DNA from: Embiotoca jacksoni | Lineage: Eukaryota; Chordata; Actinopteri; Embiotocidae | Reading direction: 5' to 3' | DNA length: 64,000 nt | Assembly (NCBI GenBank): GCA_022577435.1 | Contig: JAKOON010000052.1 | Location: forward strand, 614,501-678,500 | In this document: in pieces, positions 1-11,153 of the stretch | Layout: every line of letters begins with the position of its first letter | Position numbering within the stretch: position 1 is the first letter of the stretch | Translations under genes and position numbers: made by a program | Notes under the pieces: generated by a model | What the model saw: the letters and a program-made list of their open reading frames with translations, nothing else | Database searches by the model: none | Told to the model about the DNA's origin: nothing

Positions 1-145
1 AACAGTTCACAAAGTAACGTATTTTAAAATGCCTCACTTACACTAAAAACAAAGATAAAGTAAGATTTATGAGAGCCTACAAAAAAAAAATATACGTATT
101 TTTCATTCGTCTGATGATAATCGAGTCCATTTTTTTCCCCCCCAG

Positions 146-2803
146 CTTTGGAGACGGTAGACGCCGACAAAGTGTACGTCCTCGGCGGTCTCGTGGACGA
201 GAGCATCCAGAAGGTACTTAAACAGATGATAGCTGGACGACACGGACACGTCGGGTCCGTTTGAGGTTCTGGGAACATTTTTCAGTTGTGATCGACGCGC
301 CGCCGAATTGTTTTGGTGGTCGTGCTTTTAAAAAAATCGGAACATTTCAATCCTAATCCAAGTTATATTGAAGAACTTTTAATTCCATCAAAAAACCGTG
401 AGCGTGGAGAAGCGCTGCTCTGATGTGAGAGTGGTGACGACCACACCCACCTCTGGTGCTCTTCAGTTTGGGGATCGAACTGTTTGAGTTGAAAACGGCC
501 GAGATTGATTAAAGTCTGATTTAATTAATCACCTTCTTGAGTGCCTCAGATTTCTAAAATGTTTCAACTCCAACTTTGAATTCAAGCTGGACAATAATCA
601 GCGTTACATACTGTTGTGACATTCAGACTGCCGACTTTACTTTTTTTTTTTTTTTTTTTTGACTTTCTGTTGCAGAAAGTTAAATGAAACTCAGTTGTTC
701 TCATTTTTTGCGACGACATCGATCCAAACAGTACAAACTATTGATGCGTGCCGGGAAATATTCATAAAATACAGTGCATCTGGAAAGTATTCACAGCGCT
801 TCACTTTTTACACATTTTGTTATATTACAGCCTTATTCCAAAATGGATTAAATTCATTTTTTCCCTCAAAATTCTACACACAATACCCCATAATGACAAC
901 ATGAAATACATTTTTTTGAAATTTTTGCAAATCTATTAAAAATCAAAAACAAAACAAAAAATCGCATGTACATAAGTATTCACAGCCTTTACCATGACAC
1001 TCAAAATTGAGCTCAGGTGCATCCTGTTTCCACTGATCATCCTTGAGATGTTTCTAAAACTTGATTGGAGTCCACCTGGTAAATTCAGTTGATTGGACAT
1101 GATTTGGGAAGACACACACCGTCTATATAAGGTCCCACAGTTGACATGTCAGAGCACAAACCAAGCCATGAAGTCCAAGGAATTGTCTGTAGACATCCGA
1201 GACAGGATTGTATCGAGGCACAGATCTGGGGAAGGGTACAGAAAAATGTCTGCAGCATTGAAGGTCCCAATGAGCACAGTGGCCTCCATCATCCGTAAAT
1301 GGAAGAAGTTTGGAACCACCAGGACTCTTCCTAGAGTTGTCCGCCCGACCAAACTGAGCGATCGGGGGAGAAGGGCCTTAGTCAGGGAGGTGACCAAGAA
1401 CCCGATGGTCACTCTGACAGAGCTCCAACGTTGCTCTGTGAAGAGAGGAGAACCTTCCAGAAGGACAACCATCTCTGCAGCACTCCACCAAGCAGGCCTG
1501 TATGGTAGAGTGGCCAGACGGAAGACACTCCTCAGTAAAAGGCACATGACAGCCCACCTGGAGTTTACCAAAAGGCACCTGAAGGACTGTCAGACCATGA
1601 GAAACTAAATTCTCTGGTCTGATGAAACAAAGATTGAACTCTTTGGCCTGAATGCCAAGCGTCATGTTTGGAGGAAACCAGGCACCGCTCATCACCTGGC
1701 CAACACCATCTCTACGGTGAAGCATGGTGGTGGCAGCATCATGCTGTGGGGATGTTTTTCAGCGGCAGGAACTGGGAGACTAGTCAGGATGGAGGGGAAG
1801 ATGAATGCAGTGATGTACAGAGACATCCTTGATGAAAACCTTCTCCAGAGCGCTCTGGACCTCAGACTGGGGCGAAGTTTCATCTTTCAACAGGACAGCG
1901 ACCCGAAGCACACAGCCAAGATAACAAAGGAGTGGCTTCGGGACAACTCTGTGAATGTCTTTGAGAGGCCCAGGCAGAGCCCAGACTTGAACCTGATTGA
2001 ACATCTCTGGAGAGATCTGAAAATGGCTGAGCACCGACGCTCCCCATTCAACCTGATGGAGCTTGAGAGGTCCTGCAAAGAAGAACGGGAGAAACTGCCC
2101 AAGAATAGGTGCCAAGCATCATACTCAAAAAGACTTGAGGCTGTAATTTCTGCCAAAGGTGCTTCAACAAAGTATTGAGCAAAGGCTGTGAATACTTATG
2201 TACGTGTTATATTTTCATTCTTTATTTTTAATAGATTTGCAAAAATTTTAAACTATTTTCACTTTGTCATTATGGGATATTGCGTGTAGAATTTTGAGGA
2301 AAAAAATGAATTTAATCCATTTTGGAATAAAGCTGTAACATAACAAAATGTGTAAAAAGTGAAGTGCTGTGAATACTTTCCGGATGCATTGTAAATGCAA
2401 ACTGTACCGGCGGTCGTGTTGATGTTTTCTTTTTCTCTCTTCCCCTGCAGAAGTTGAGCTTGTCGAGAGCCAGAGAGCTGAGCGTCCGCACGGCGAGACT
2501 CCCCGTGGACGAGTACATGGTGAAGCGAAACAACGTAAAAAATTTCCACTCCAAGATTCTGGCAGTCAACCAAGGCAAGCAGCACATTTGTCATCTGGCG
2601 GTCAGATTCGAAGATGTGTCTAATCTCTGTTGGTTTCACGCAGCGTCTCTCCGTCCGCAGTGTTCGACATCTTGGTGACTTTCTGCGACACCGGCAGCTG
2701 GACAGAAGCCTTGCGGACGTGGTTCCCTCCGGGGAAGGGTTACGTCGTCGCACCGGGTGATTTACCAGTGCTTCCTGCGACACGGACTCGGCGAGAGGTT
2801 TAA
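146..2803 (+). CDS. trmt10b: tRNA methyltransferase 10 homolog B, last three coding exons (5' part outside window)
   Basis: Likely a SPOUT-class tRNA m1G/m1A9 methyltransferase that modifies position 9 of tRNAs. Exons are 146-213, 2451-2574 and 2661-2803, with phases that join cleanly. The joined peptide runs from LETVDADKVYVLGGLVDES through TARLPVDEYM and KILAVNQVFDIL to a stop at 2801-2803. VYVLGGLVDESIQK, TARLPxxEYM and NxHSxILAxNQVFDIL are the recalled signature of TRMT10B rather than TRMT10A or TRMT10C. These 112 codons cover the C-terminal half of the SPOUT fold, including the cofactor-binding knot region. The second intron (2575-2660, 86 bp) has a GC donor (CAAG|GCAAGC) and a normal AG acceptor. 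The first intron (214-2450) contains a Tc1 transposon. The start of the gene lies to the left of the window. Confidence 0.9.
772..2391 (+). mobile_element. Tc1/mariner DNA transposon in a trmt10b intron
   Basis: The element is about 1,620 bp and is flanked by TA target-site duplications at 770-771 and 2392-2393. The ends are inverted repeats: the left starts CAGTGCATCTGGAAAGTATT and the right is its near reverse complement, ending in GATGCATTG. Inner inverted-repeat sequence (about 830-900 and 2265-2340) is also shared in opposite orientation, so the terminal repeats are roughly 200 bp long, as in fish Tc1 families. It carries one transposase reading frame broken by a stop. It lies in the same direction as the host gene. 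Confidence 0.93.
1168..2178 (+). pseudogene. Tc1 transposase with one in-frame stop
   Basis: The frame starts at ATG 1168 (MKSKELSVDIRDRIV), with a paired helix-turn-helix DNA-binding region over roughly the first 110 codons. A TAA at 1606-1608 interrupts it, then the same frame continues open to 2178. After the stop come WSDETKIELFG (first catalytic Asp), QQDSDPKHTAK (second Asp) and SPDLNLIEHLW (Glu), giving the DD34E triad of Tc1 transposases. Total length is about 336 codons, close to the family norm. No frameshift is seen, so a single nonsense change inactivates the copy. Such a copy could only move if transposase were supplied from elsewhere. Confidence 0.92.
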
Positions 2804-3488
2804 AGTTCTCCTTTAAATGCCACTGTTTGTAAAGAAGCTCCTCCTGAGGGGACGTTGGGAGACTCTGATTTAACAGAAACACTTGTTGTTTAAGTCTGAT
2901 CTTTAATATTTATAGTTTTTACACTGAAACCAAAACGCTGGATTTCTTATAAAATCTCTTCTCTTCAGGAAAATGATACAAACCACACTGAAGAACATTT
3001 GTTTACAATCTCCCGGTGGTCTTGTTTTGGCAAGGTCCATGCAGTTTGTTGGGAAGACACTTTGTCTTTTGTTCTGCGTCTCCCCTCCCACATCTGGTTT
3101 GTGATTTTATCAGTTTGTCCACAACATTATAAACACACTCTACTTCTGCAGAACTATAACTCCTCGCTCGTGAGATAAGCAGTAACAAGGTTATTGTGCA
3201 ATTTCAGAAATATTTTGGAAGAGAACTGCATCTCACTGTCCAAATCCTTTGAAAAAAATCTCTTCTCAGCCTCGTCAGACAGAACGTTTAAAGTTCTCCC
3301 AGATTAGCGTGGGAAAAGTCAACACTTTTGGTGCTCTAACAGCCCCGACTGACCGTGTTCATAGTTTATAGTCACTGAAATCCAGGCTGTATTAGTGGCA
3401 GTTTTATGTTATGTATTCACAATGGATGGATTTTCTACTGTTTCTGTTGTGTTTTATGTTTTTTATGTACATTTGAACATTCATTAAA
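2804..3488 (+). other. trmt10b: trmt10b 3' untranslated region with poly(A) signal
   Basis: No coding feature follows the stop at 2803. The first clear poly(A) signal on the plus strand is ATTAAA at 3483-3488, in an AT-rich stretch. The cleavage site is inferred, and a later AATAAA near 3572 is an alternative. Confidence 0.45.
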
Positions 3489-5246
3489 TCATTTATAAAA
3501 GTCCTAACGGGTGTTTTAAATTATAAAGCATGTGAAATTTGAAATAATAATATTTGCACTGCGGTCCAAGTAATAAACAAACCGGGAGAGTAGTTTAGCT
3601 CTTGAAATAGTTCAGTGCTGTTATTTTGACACACCCCATTTGCATCAAACTGATTGCTGAAAATCTCAGTATTTGTGTAGCTGTGTAGAAATCTCCAGCG
3701 GTTCAGATATTAAGATTTCCAGAGCAACAGGGCACCGGGTGAAATGCTAAATATTTGGTCAAGCTTGTGAAATGGTTGTGATGATGGCTGTGGCTGAAAG
3801 TTTGTTTATTGAAAATAATGTGACCGATAACCTTTGATGGTGGGCTTTGGCATGTGCTACATGTTTTGTTAATGATGTCAGTGTCCGTCCATGGAGGGAA
3901 ATTTAATTCTACTAAAATGTATATCAAATATCAGGATATCAATGTTTTACGGACATTTCTGTTGACGTTGGTCAAACTTTTTCAATTCCGACATTTGTGG
4001 TTTCGGAGTTAAACATCAAAATCAAAATATTTTTGGTTTTATATTGACTTTATTGTTTTTGCTGTGATTGTTGCTGACTGTATTTTGTTGTTATTTGTTT
4101 CCTTTATTTTTATGTAGCAATATTATTTCTGCATGTAAAGTTTGTATTTTATTTAACTGTAAACTTTTAACATTATCATCTGGAGGCTTCGAATAAGCCC
4201 AGTGTTGTTTTTTTTGCTGCTCCCTGCACTGCACAGAATTTTTGGATTTTGTTAAATAAATCAAATCAAAAATCAAATCAACATGTAATTATTAGATTTT
4301 GGTACACACATTCATGTCCTCGTTAATAATGAACTGTAAGAACTTTCATGAATTCTGAAGGGCGGGCCAATCAGCGACCAGGGTCGAGGGCTGTCCCGCC
4401 CCTCCTTCACTGTGATTGGACGGCTGGTGGCAGGAACGAGTGCAGCGTTAAAAAAAAGATGCCGAAAGCTGCTGGCCTTCAATAAACACAATTTTTAAAA
4501 AACACTCAGTGGTCGGGAACAAAGACTTCAGTGGACAACGGTTTTAGTTAGCCTAGTTTTTAGTTTTTCCTAGTTTGATGTATCTCCAACAACACTGTTC
4601 AACACGGTGGCCAAACACAACAACAGGATTCACATCAGCACACAGGTGCAATATTTAATGCAAAAACACATACTTTTTAAACAAACGCCTGATTTTCTTT
4701 TTTTAAAGCCTCACATTAGATTTTTCAGTCGCTAGTTTTCCTTCTTAAACAAGTGTTGACCTTCTTCTTTTTTTTTGCTGCTGCTGAGGAAAATTCACCA
4801 AAAAGACTTATTTACTTCATATTTAGTGCGAGTAGGCGACAACATCTGCTTTCAAAAGTTCATACAATCAATCTTTCCACACAATCATACCACTTTAAAA
4901 AAAAAAAAAAAAAAAAAATGTCCCCTCGGGGATTAATAAAGTATATACCTACCTACCTAACAAGCTCAATTAAATAATCCATGCTCACACACGTCTTCCA
5001 GCACTCTGACATTACAGGTGATTATCTACACACACTGCTTTAACAAATATTTTTCCATAATCGACAGTATTTGGGTCATGTGTATAAAATATTATCATTC
5101 AGTAGAAATGCAATTCTGAAACAAAAAGGAAGAAGAAGCTGAAATAATACAAAAACGTATATCTAAAGTTAAATATTGTTCCCTGTTAGTGAAACCTTGT
5201 GGCTCGTTGCAGTGTGTTTTTTTTTTTTGGAATTGAAAGTCCATGT
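3489..5246. other. Intergenic spacer without a recognised gene
   Basis: AT-rich spacer between trmt10b and the first chemokine gene. The small open frames here have no family resemblance. The only recognisable element is a retroposon tail at 4897-4960. Confidence 0.5.
4897..4960 (+). repeat. SINE/LINE 3' tail remnant
   Basis: A run of about 22 A residues is followed by CCCCTCGGGGATTAATAAAG and a CCTA-type simple repeat. The same tail recurs at about 23533 (complete SINE), 26011 and 36809, which shows it is a dispersed retroposon end. Confidence 0.65.
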
Positions 5247-7510
5247 TTATGCCTGTTTCTTGTTAAGTGCTCCTCCCTGATGATTCAGTTGTTTCTCCAG
5301 AACAAAATGGATCAGCTTCTTGACCCAGGAAGACCGAGGATTCAGGCACACCTTCTCCCCGCTCGCCAGTCCAGCTCTGATCCAGAAGATTACCACAAAA
5401 AGTCATGAGTTCAAGAACAACCTCGCTTCCTAAATATGTATTTTTTTTGACAAGCCACCAATCATTTGAATTGTTTTATTCATATTATTTTCCCACAAAT
5501 TGAAAAACGTGTTAGCTGCAGCCCTTCTTATGACGTTAATAATCTGCTGGTGTGACTCCACTTACATGACTTCTATCTCCGGGCAGTGCGGCCCCGTGGG
5601 GACGAGCTTGATGCTCCGCAGGCTGTCCGGCGGGATGATCCGGGACTCCACCTGCAGGCAGCGGCAGTGCGTGTTGTAGTCGCGGCTGATGGGCGGCATT
5701 CCTGTCGTCAACAGAAACACAGAAAACACACACAACTCAGGGGAAGAGTTCCTAAATCACGTCGTGCACTTGTAGACGAGTTTTTATTTTTGTATCTGTT
5801 GTTTACGTAAGAAAGGTCAGAACATGCATATGTTTACAGTTCGTGCAACAGATGTTGCAGCAAACACAATATCAGTCATGCATGAGAAGAATTTGCTTAA
5901 TTTGAATGTCATATTTGCCATAAATCATCCTGTACAAATGCAGGTTTTTGTCTTCTGCTGCCTTCATCGTGATGATGTGAGTCACAGCTGCAGATTAAAT
6001 TGCTGACAACTTCACTTTCTAACAGCACGTTTCATCACAACCAGCAGCCCTCTTGTTGTGACACACTTCTGATTTTTTTGTCCTCCAGTAAACTTCCCGT
6101 TTAATAAAGCTTAAAAAGTCTGGGTCACGCTGATGAAAAGCTGTTCTCCTTTCTTACCCGAGATTGAAAAGTTGGGGAGAGAGGCGGTAATACATTTTTA
6201 AACCGCCAGCGGTTGATGAGGTTTGGAAGGTCACTTCTGCGTCATTTTAATTCCTTTGGCCCATTGGTGGATCCATTATTTGGTCTCCAAAGGCACTTTT
6301 ATGTCAAGAAAATTCTGTTTAAACTTATCCACATCTGTTTTTTTTTTTGTCAATAATGAACCAATCAAATCTCTACTATTCTGTGCACATTCAACTACAA
6401 GTAACAGAAACATTTCTTTCCTGTTCAAGCAGCCACTGGTTTCCATTTTATTTTACAACCATATGAAAACTTATTTGGATTCGCTTGCATCTATTTTTTT
6501 TGGAGTAGTTCTAGTTACTTTAATGTAATGCAGCAGAAATATTTCATTAGCTTTGATTTGAAAGTTTCAGTCTCTGCAAACAGATTTTTCATTTTGTTGT
6601 TAAATGATCACGTCATCGAGGATGGTGTGTCTATAGTCACTGAGATTTGTTTTTTTAGAGTTTAGTTAATTAGATTTTTCTGTCCAAAACACATTAATCT
6701 CAAAATGAGGAAAGAAGCTTTGCATCATATTTGCCTGCTGATCTGTATGTGCACTACGGAGACATTTACAAATTGGATTGTATTACTTTTGAAGAACTCA
6801 TTTTAAAATATTGCTGTGAGCTCATAAAGCAGCTGCATTGCCCCCAAATTCATGAGCTGACGGGACCCTTTAGGTTCTCTGAGACAGATCAGCTGTCTGT
6901 CCTCACTCTAAAACTAAACATGGATTCAAGTTATGCTTCACATATCTGAAAGAAACATCCAGAAACTGCAAGTCTGCTGCAACTCTCAGTCCCTTTAAAT
7001 TAAGACCGAGGACATTTGTTTGGCTTTTTGTTAAATGAAATAATCAATCCTTTCTTACACTGCATGGTAACTTTCACTCTTTTTATCATTTTATTTTCCT
7101 ATTTAACCCCTTTCAATGAATTTTAGTCTTATATTGCTTTTACATTTTGTCTGGATGTCTTTTTTTTTTTAGTTACTTTGTTGTTGAACATAAAAAAAAC
7201 TTGCCTTGTTTCTGTCCCTCCAGAAGAAACAATAAAGTTCAAATGGCTCATTCCTGCTTTCAGATTCTCACAAAAACAAACACCACCAACTGGTTCACCC
7301 AAACAAACAAACAAACAAACAAACAAACAAACCTACTTAATCTGGGTTTTAATAGCTCGTCTAACGACCCACATCGAAGCTGTCATTTCAAATATCACAG
7401 TGAGACTAACATGAATGATTAGTCACATGAAAAACCCTCCATCTGGTGTGTCTCTTACCGTGGATGAGGACCAGAAGAGTCCCGAAGGTCAGCAAGACGA
7501 AGAGCTTCAT
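5247..7510 (-). CDS. CXC chemokine 1 (non-ELR), three coding exons
   Basis: Predicted secreted chemoattractant that would signal through a CXC receptor. Exons on the minus strand are 7510-7459, 5701-5566 and 5376-5247, giving 105 codons plus stop. Residues 1-18 (MKLFVLLTFGTLLVLIHG) are a signal peptide. The mature part starts near MPPISRDYNTHCRC, with C-x-C cysteines and partner cysteines in PHCPEIEVI and GEKVCLNP. The WVKKLIHFVLEKQ helix closes the fold, as in CXCL8-like chemokines. There is no ELR before the CRC motif. The phase pattern (1, then 2) and an intron inside the codon after EV are typical of the family. Intron 1 contains an (AAAC)8 tract. Assignment to one teleost CXCL subgroup is not possible by eye. 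Confidence 0.88.
7301..7332. repeat. (AAAC)8 microsatellite in chemokine 1 intron
   Basis: Eight tandem AAAC units are visible inside the first intron of the chemokine gene. Confidence 0.95.
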
Positions 7511-7597
7511 GTTGTTTTAGGTGGCTGATGATCTGTCACTTCTCCAACACAGAAGAATTTCTGTTGTGACGGTTGACAACAAAATCTTACACAGCAG

Positions 7598-7605
7598 TAT
7601 TTATA
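7598..7605 (-). promoter_or_regulatory. TATA box of CXC chemokine 1
   Basis: TATAAATA on the minus strand lies about 90 bp upstream of the ATG at 7510. It would place transcription start near 7570 and give a 5' leader of about 60 nt with no intervening splice. Inducible chemokine genes commonly have TATA promoters. Confidence 0.65.
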
Positions 7606-8267
7606 CACAGTGATCATGTGTTCTCTGTCTGTTGGATAGTTGACACAAAAAAAAAAAAAAACCCAGAGTGTGTGTGTGTGTGTGTGGTTTCACTTTGGTG
7701 CTTTCACATGTGCAGCAGAAGGCAGTCATGGGACGGTGAGTTCAGGGAGCAACGAGAAGTCCATGTCGAGGTGAAGAGACGGCGTGTTCGCGGTCAGCAG
7801 CCACAGAAACGAGTCACACAGAAGCAGCACGTCTGTCTGGACGGCGACGTTTCTTTTCTGCTACGTCGCAGCTCTACAGACGGATTCAACTCTTGGTTTT
7901 CCCCCACGTCTGAATCTGAAAGAGGAAAAATTATGAAGTGATCATGAGTTGCAGTTCTGTACACAATCTGAGTATTTACCCATTTCTGACCTTTTTCTAG
8001 ACAATACAGTTACTATGTGAAACAGGTGTTTCTTTCTTACAAAGTTTTCCTTATTTTCTCATTTTCTTTTAGTTTGAGGTCTGCATGTGTCTTCGTTCAA
8101 CCCTTCTTTTATTTGTGGGATATTGAATCGATGTTTTTACGTCACTGTGTGATGTTAAAAAGTGTCACTCTCATAGACAGGAAACCTCACAACAACCCTG
8201 CAGTTACACGAGCTCTGTGGAATATTTTAGCATCTTTCAGCTCATTGTTTTGGTATCCAGGCCCATA

Positions 8268-8430
8268 GACTGTATATTAAAAGTGGACGTAGCTTCCGAG
8301 TCTGAAAAATTAGGCCAAGTGCAGAAGTGCCTCAAACTGCAATACCACCGAGGCTCCAAAAAGGCTCCGACTCCATAGACTCCCATTGAACTTCACTCAT
8401 GAGATACAAAGTCAATACCTTTTTTCCACT
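8268..8430. repeat. Dispersed fish repeat fragment
   Basis: The stretch beginning CATAGACTGTATATTAAAAG, with 'ccatagactcccattgaac' further in, resembles a common non-autonomous repeat of fish genomes. I rely on recalled resemblance only, and the edges are not defined. Confidence 0.35.
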
Positions 8431-8502
8431 AGTCATTATAGTGTTGTTAACTAAAGTCATTCCTTCTTATTAATTTTCTTTTGGTCCATCTGAGAATAAT
8501 CC

Positions 8503-8814
8503 TGTGGTGGCGGGGTGTGGTTTAGCTCAGCTGCAGGGGAGAGTGGGAGGAGTGGTTCAGGGAACGGTGCCAGGAGGAGGATAATTAACATAGCTGTTCT
8601 GTATTGGGGAAAATTGGGTCTGCTCTTATATAAATAAGCAGGACTTGGTGAGGGGGGGCAGCCCAGAACCCGGACGCTCGGAGACTGAACAGGAGAGCGC
8701 CGTCCCCAGTCGTGAAGGAGTGAATTACGAAATAAAAGAAACCAGAGACCAAACGTGGTGGCTCAGTGTGTCGTCTGTCTCAACGGAACCCCACGGTAGC
8801 TCAGACCTGCTACA
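8503..8814 (+). mobile_element. Solo LTR (312 bp) with 5-bp target-site duplication
   Basis: The element starts TGTGGTGG and ends GCTACA. It is flanked by identical AATCC at 8498-8502 and 8815-8819, the 5-bp target duplication of LTR retroelement insertion. It contains a TATA-like TTATATAAATAAG near 8626 and AATAAA near 8733, in the order expected of U3-R-U5. No internal retroelement genes are present, so it is a recombination remnant. The superfamily is not determined. Confidence 0.85.
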
Positions 8815-8819
8815 AATCC

Positions 8820-11112
8820 CTTCATCAATTAGATATTAGGGCTCAAAAAGCAAAAAGCGTCGTCGGGTTCCCAATCAGATCGAGTCAGATCTGGCTCTAA
8901 ACGAGCAATATGGTGAAGGATAAAATCTGAACTCACAACGGCAGTTCCCAAAACCGTTGGTTCACATTAATCACTTTAATCATTATCATTCTTGGCTAAG
9001 AGGGGCAGATAACCACAGTCAGCTATAGTGATCAAAGTTGAGCATTAAGCAGTTATAGAGCTAAATGTGATGTATTTGAGGCGGAGGAACACAACTTGTG
9101 TAATGTGTGTGTCTGATGTTGAGTTGTAAAGTTGGGATGTTTTGCGGGAGGAAAAAAAAGGTTGTTTTGGGATGAATTTGTTTTGTTTGACATGTTTTTC
9201 GATTAGCTGCGGGCCAAATATTAGAAACGTACTTGTCGTTTATAGTTTTGTTGTTTAACAACATTTTCAAATAGAAATTTCAAACAGAAATTTTATACAG
9301 TTAATAGTTATTTGACTGAATATCCACCTGAATCTGAACCTAAAGTTTTAAATATTATAATCTGTCAGAGAGATTAAAGACAAAAATGAACAAATAAGCA
9401 GCCAAAAAAAATAACCCACAATTCACCTTGGCAAAAAAAGCTGATATCTTTTCCAGTTTGGACTTGAGAAATATTTCTTCCTTATGATTACAGGCACATG
9501 TTCTTATGAGACGTTCGGGTCATGAATGTGGTAAATGCCTCGAGTCCGCATGACTGCGAGAAGTGAAGTGATGTCGCACAAGATGACTCGGCAAAACTGT
9601 GAACAAACTCGAGGGGACTTTTACAATCAAAAGAACATAATACTGTATATTTTCCATGGTGGTTTAATAAAGTACCGGATTAATAAGTAAATGTAACTAC
9701 CATAATCCCAAAGGCAAAGGGATTTGTGGATTTCAAAAGTTTCCATTTGGTTCTGTCCTGAACTGTTCGGTGATGGAGGACAGCGCTTCAAAGTCCTCAA
9801 ATACTGTTGCTGATGTTATTAAATCGAGTAAATAAAACGTATTTTGTATATTTGTAGAATCTCTTCAAATTTATCTCTTTTGTGAGGAGTCAGAGTGTGA
9901 CTCACTTCTGCATGTTGCTTACGGGCCAGAGTAAAGGACATGGATGGAGCGATGCTGGGGTGGAAGTCAGTGCAGGTTTTAGCTGTGTTGACAGAGTCGT
10001 CACTTTTCTTCTTCTTGTAAGACAAAAGAAAGAGAAGAAGAGTAAAGACAGAAAGTGTGACTGTCGTTGTGGCGACCGGATGAGTGGTCGGCGTGTTCTC
10101 AGCTATCATCACACCCGTGACCCCCAAATAAACGGGCTTATTAGTGGTCCACTAGTTCAGGAGGCCGTTACAACATTAACGGCTGTCAGACGGTACGAGA
10201 ACCTCCATCGTCATGGTAACAATCATAAAGACAAGGTTAACGTTGTGACACGGCGACACAGTTTGGTAAAGTTCAGGCACCAAAAGTACTCGGTTCAGGT
10301 CGGTTTAGAGGAAGATGCAGGTTTTGGGTTGAATTGTTACTGATGAAAGTTTCTTTATGTACGTCACGAAAGTAACGTTACTTCAAACATTCTGTTACTG
10401 AACTTACATACGTTACTTTAAATATATTTTAAATACAATTTTAAATACACTCGCGTTGGTTTGATTCTGCCTCTTGTCTTTTTGTTTTAACACTGACTGT
10501 GTACAAGTTGGTGTCTGTAAACAGTCAGTGTTTTGATTATTGGACCATACAAACCAACACCTGTTTACAGGTCAGTGTGTAGTAGTAGTACATGTTGGAA
10601 AATGTTATATAATTTGAGAACAGAATACATAGAAGTGTTAAAAAAAAAAAAAGCATGTAGAAAATACGAATAACAATACTGCCACTTAGAGGTTGGATTT
10701 GGGAGAAAATGAAATGAAAATTTCAGTGGCTGCTTTAAACAACTTTTTTTAAAATGTATTTATATGTGCTCAACAGCATCAGAGGGCAGTGTTGTACACT
10801 ATAATTGGCAAAAGCAATATAAAAAAAAGCATGGCAGATATACACATTCACATCGATACAAAATTATTTAAAAAAAATCCTTTCAGCCACACTAGTTGCA
10901 CAATAAACACTTCTCATACTCCGCATCATTTGATGCAGCAATTTACTTCACATTATGATCACATATCAAGGAAGGATTCCGTCACATTTTTATTCATCCT
11001 GCTATCAGTTTTATATTTTGCACCAAACTTACTCTGATGCTGGAAGCTGCGTTTCTCTTTCTGGTTAATGAGTTCATTATTTTTACGCAGGTAAACAAAA
11101 AAAAGCAGCTGT
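8820..11112. other. Spacer between the two chemokine genes
   Basis: No gene can be supported. A minus-strand open frame at 9819-10127 has one hydrophobic stretch but no start, splice or family evidence. A 12-bp-stem hairpin lies at 10489-10532. AATAAA on the minus strand at 10994-10989 is a likely poly(A) signal for chemokine 2, about 120 nt after its stop. Confidence 0.5.
10489..10532. repeat. Inverted repeat (12-bp perfect stem, 20-nt loop)
   Basis: AACACTGACTGT (10489-10500) and its exact reverse complement ACAGTCAGTGTT (10521-10532) flank 20 nt. A partly related sequence follows at 10551-10580. It could be a miniature inverted-repeat element end or an RNA hairpin. Confidence 0.7.
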
Positions 11113-11114
11113 CT

Positions 11115-11153
<39 letters not shown>

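Noticed and set aside
1149..2115. Several minus-strand open frames across the Tc1 element
   Set aside because: They are shadows of the plus-strand transposase frame.
9819..10127. Minus-strand open frame with a hydrophobic stretch and charged tail, resembling the end of a type I membrane protein
   Set aside because: No ATG in context, no supported upstream exon and no recognised family; could be chance. Worth only a similarity search.
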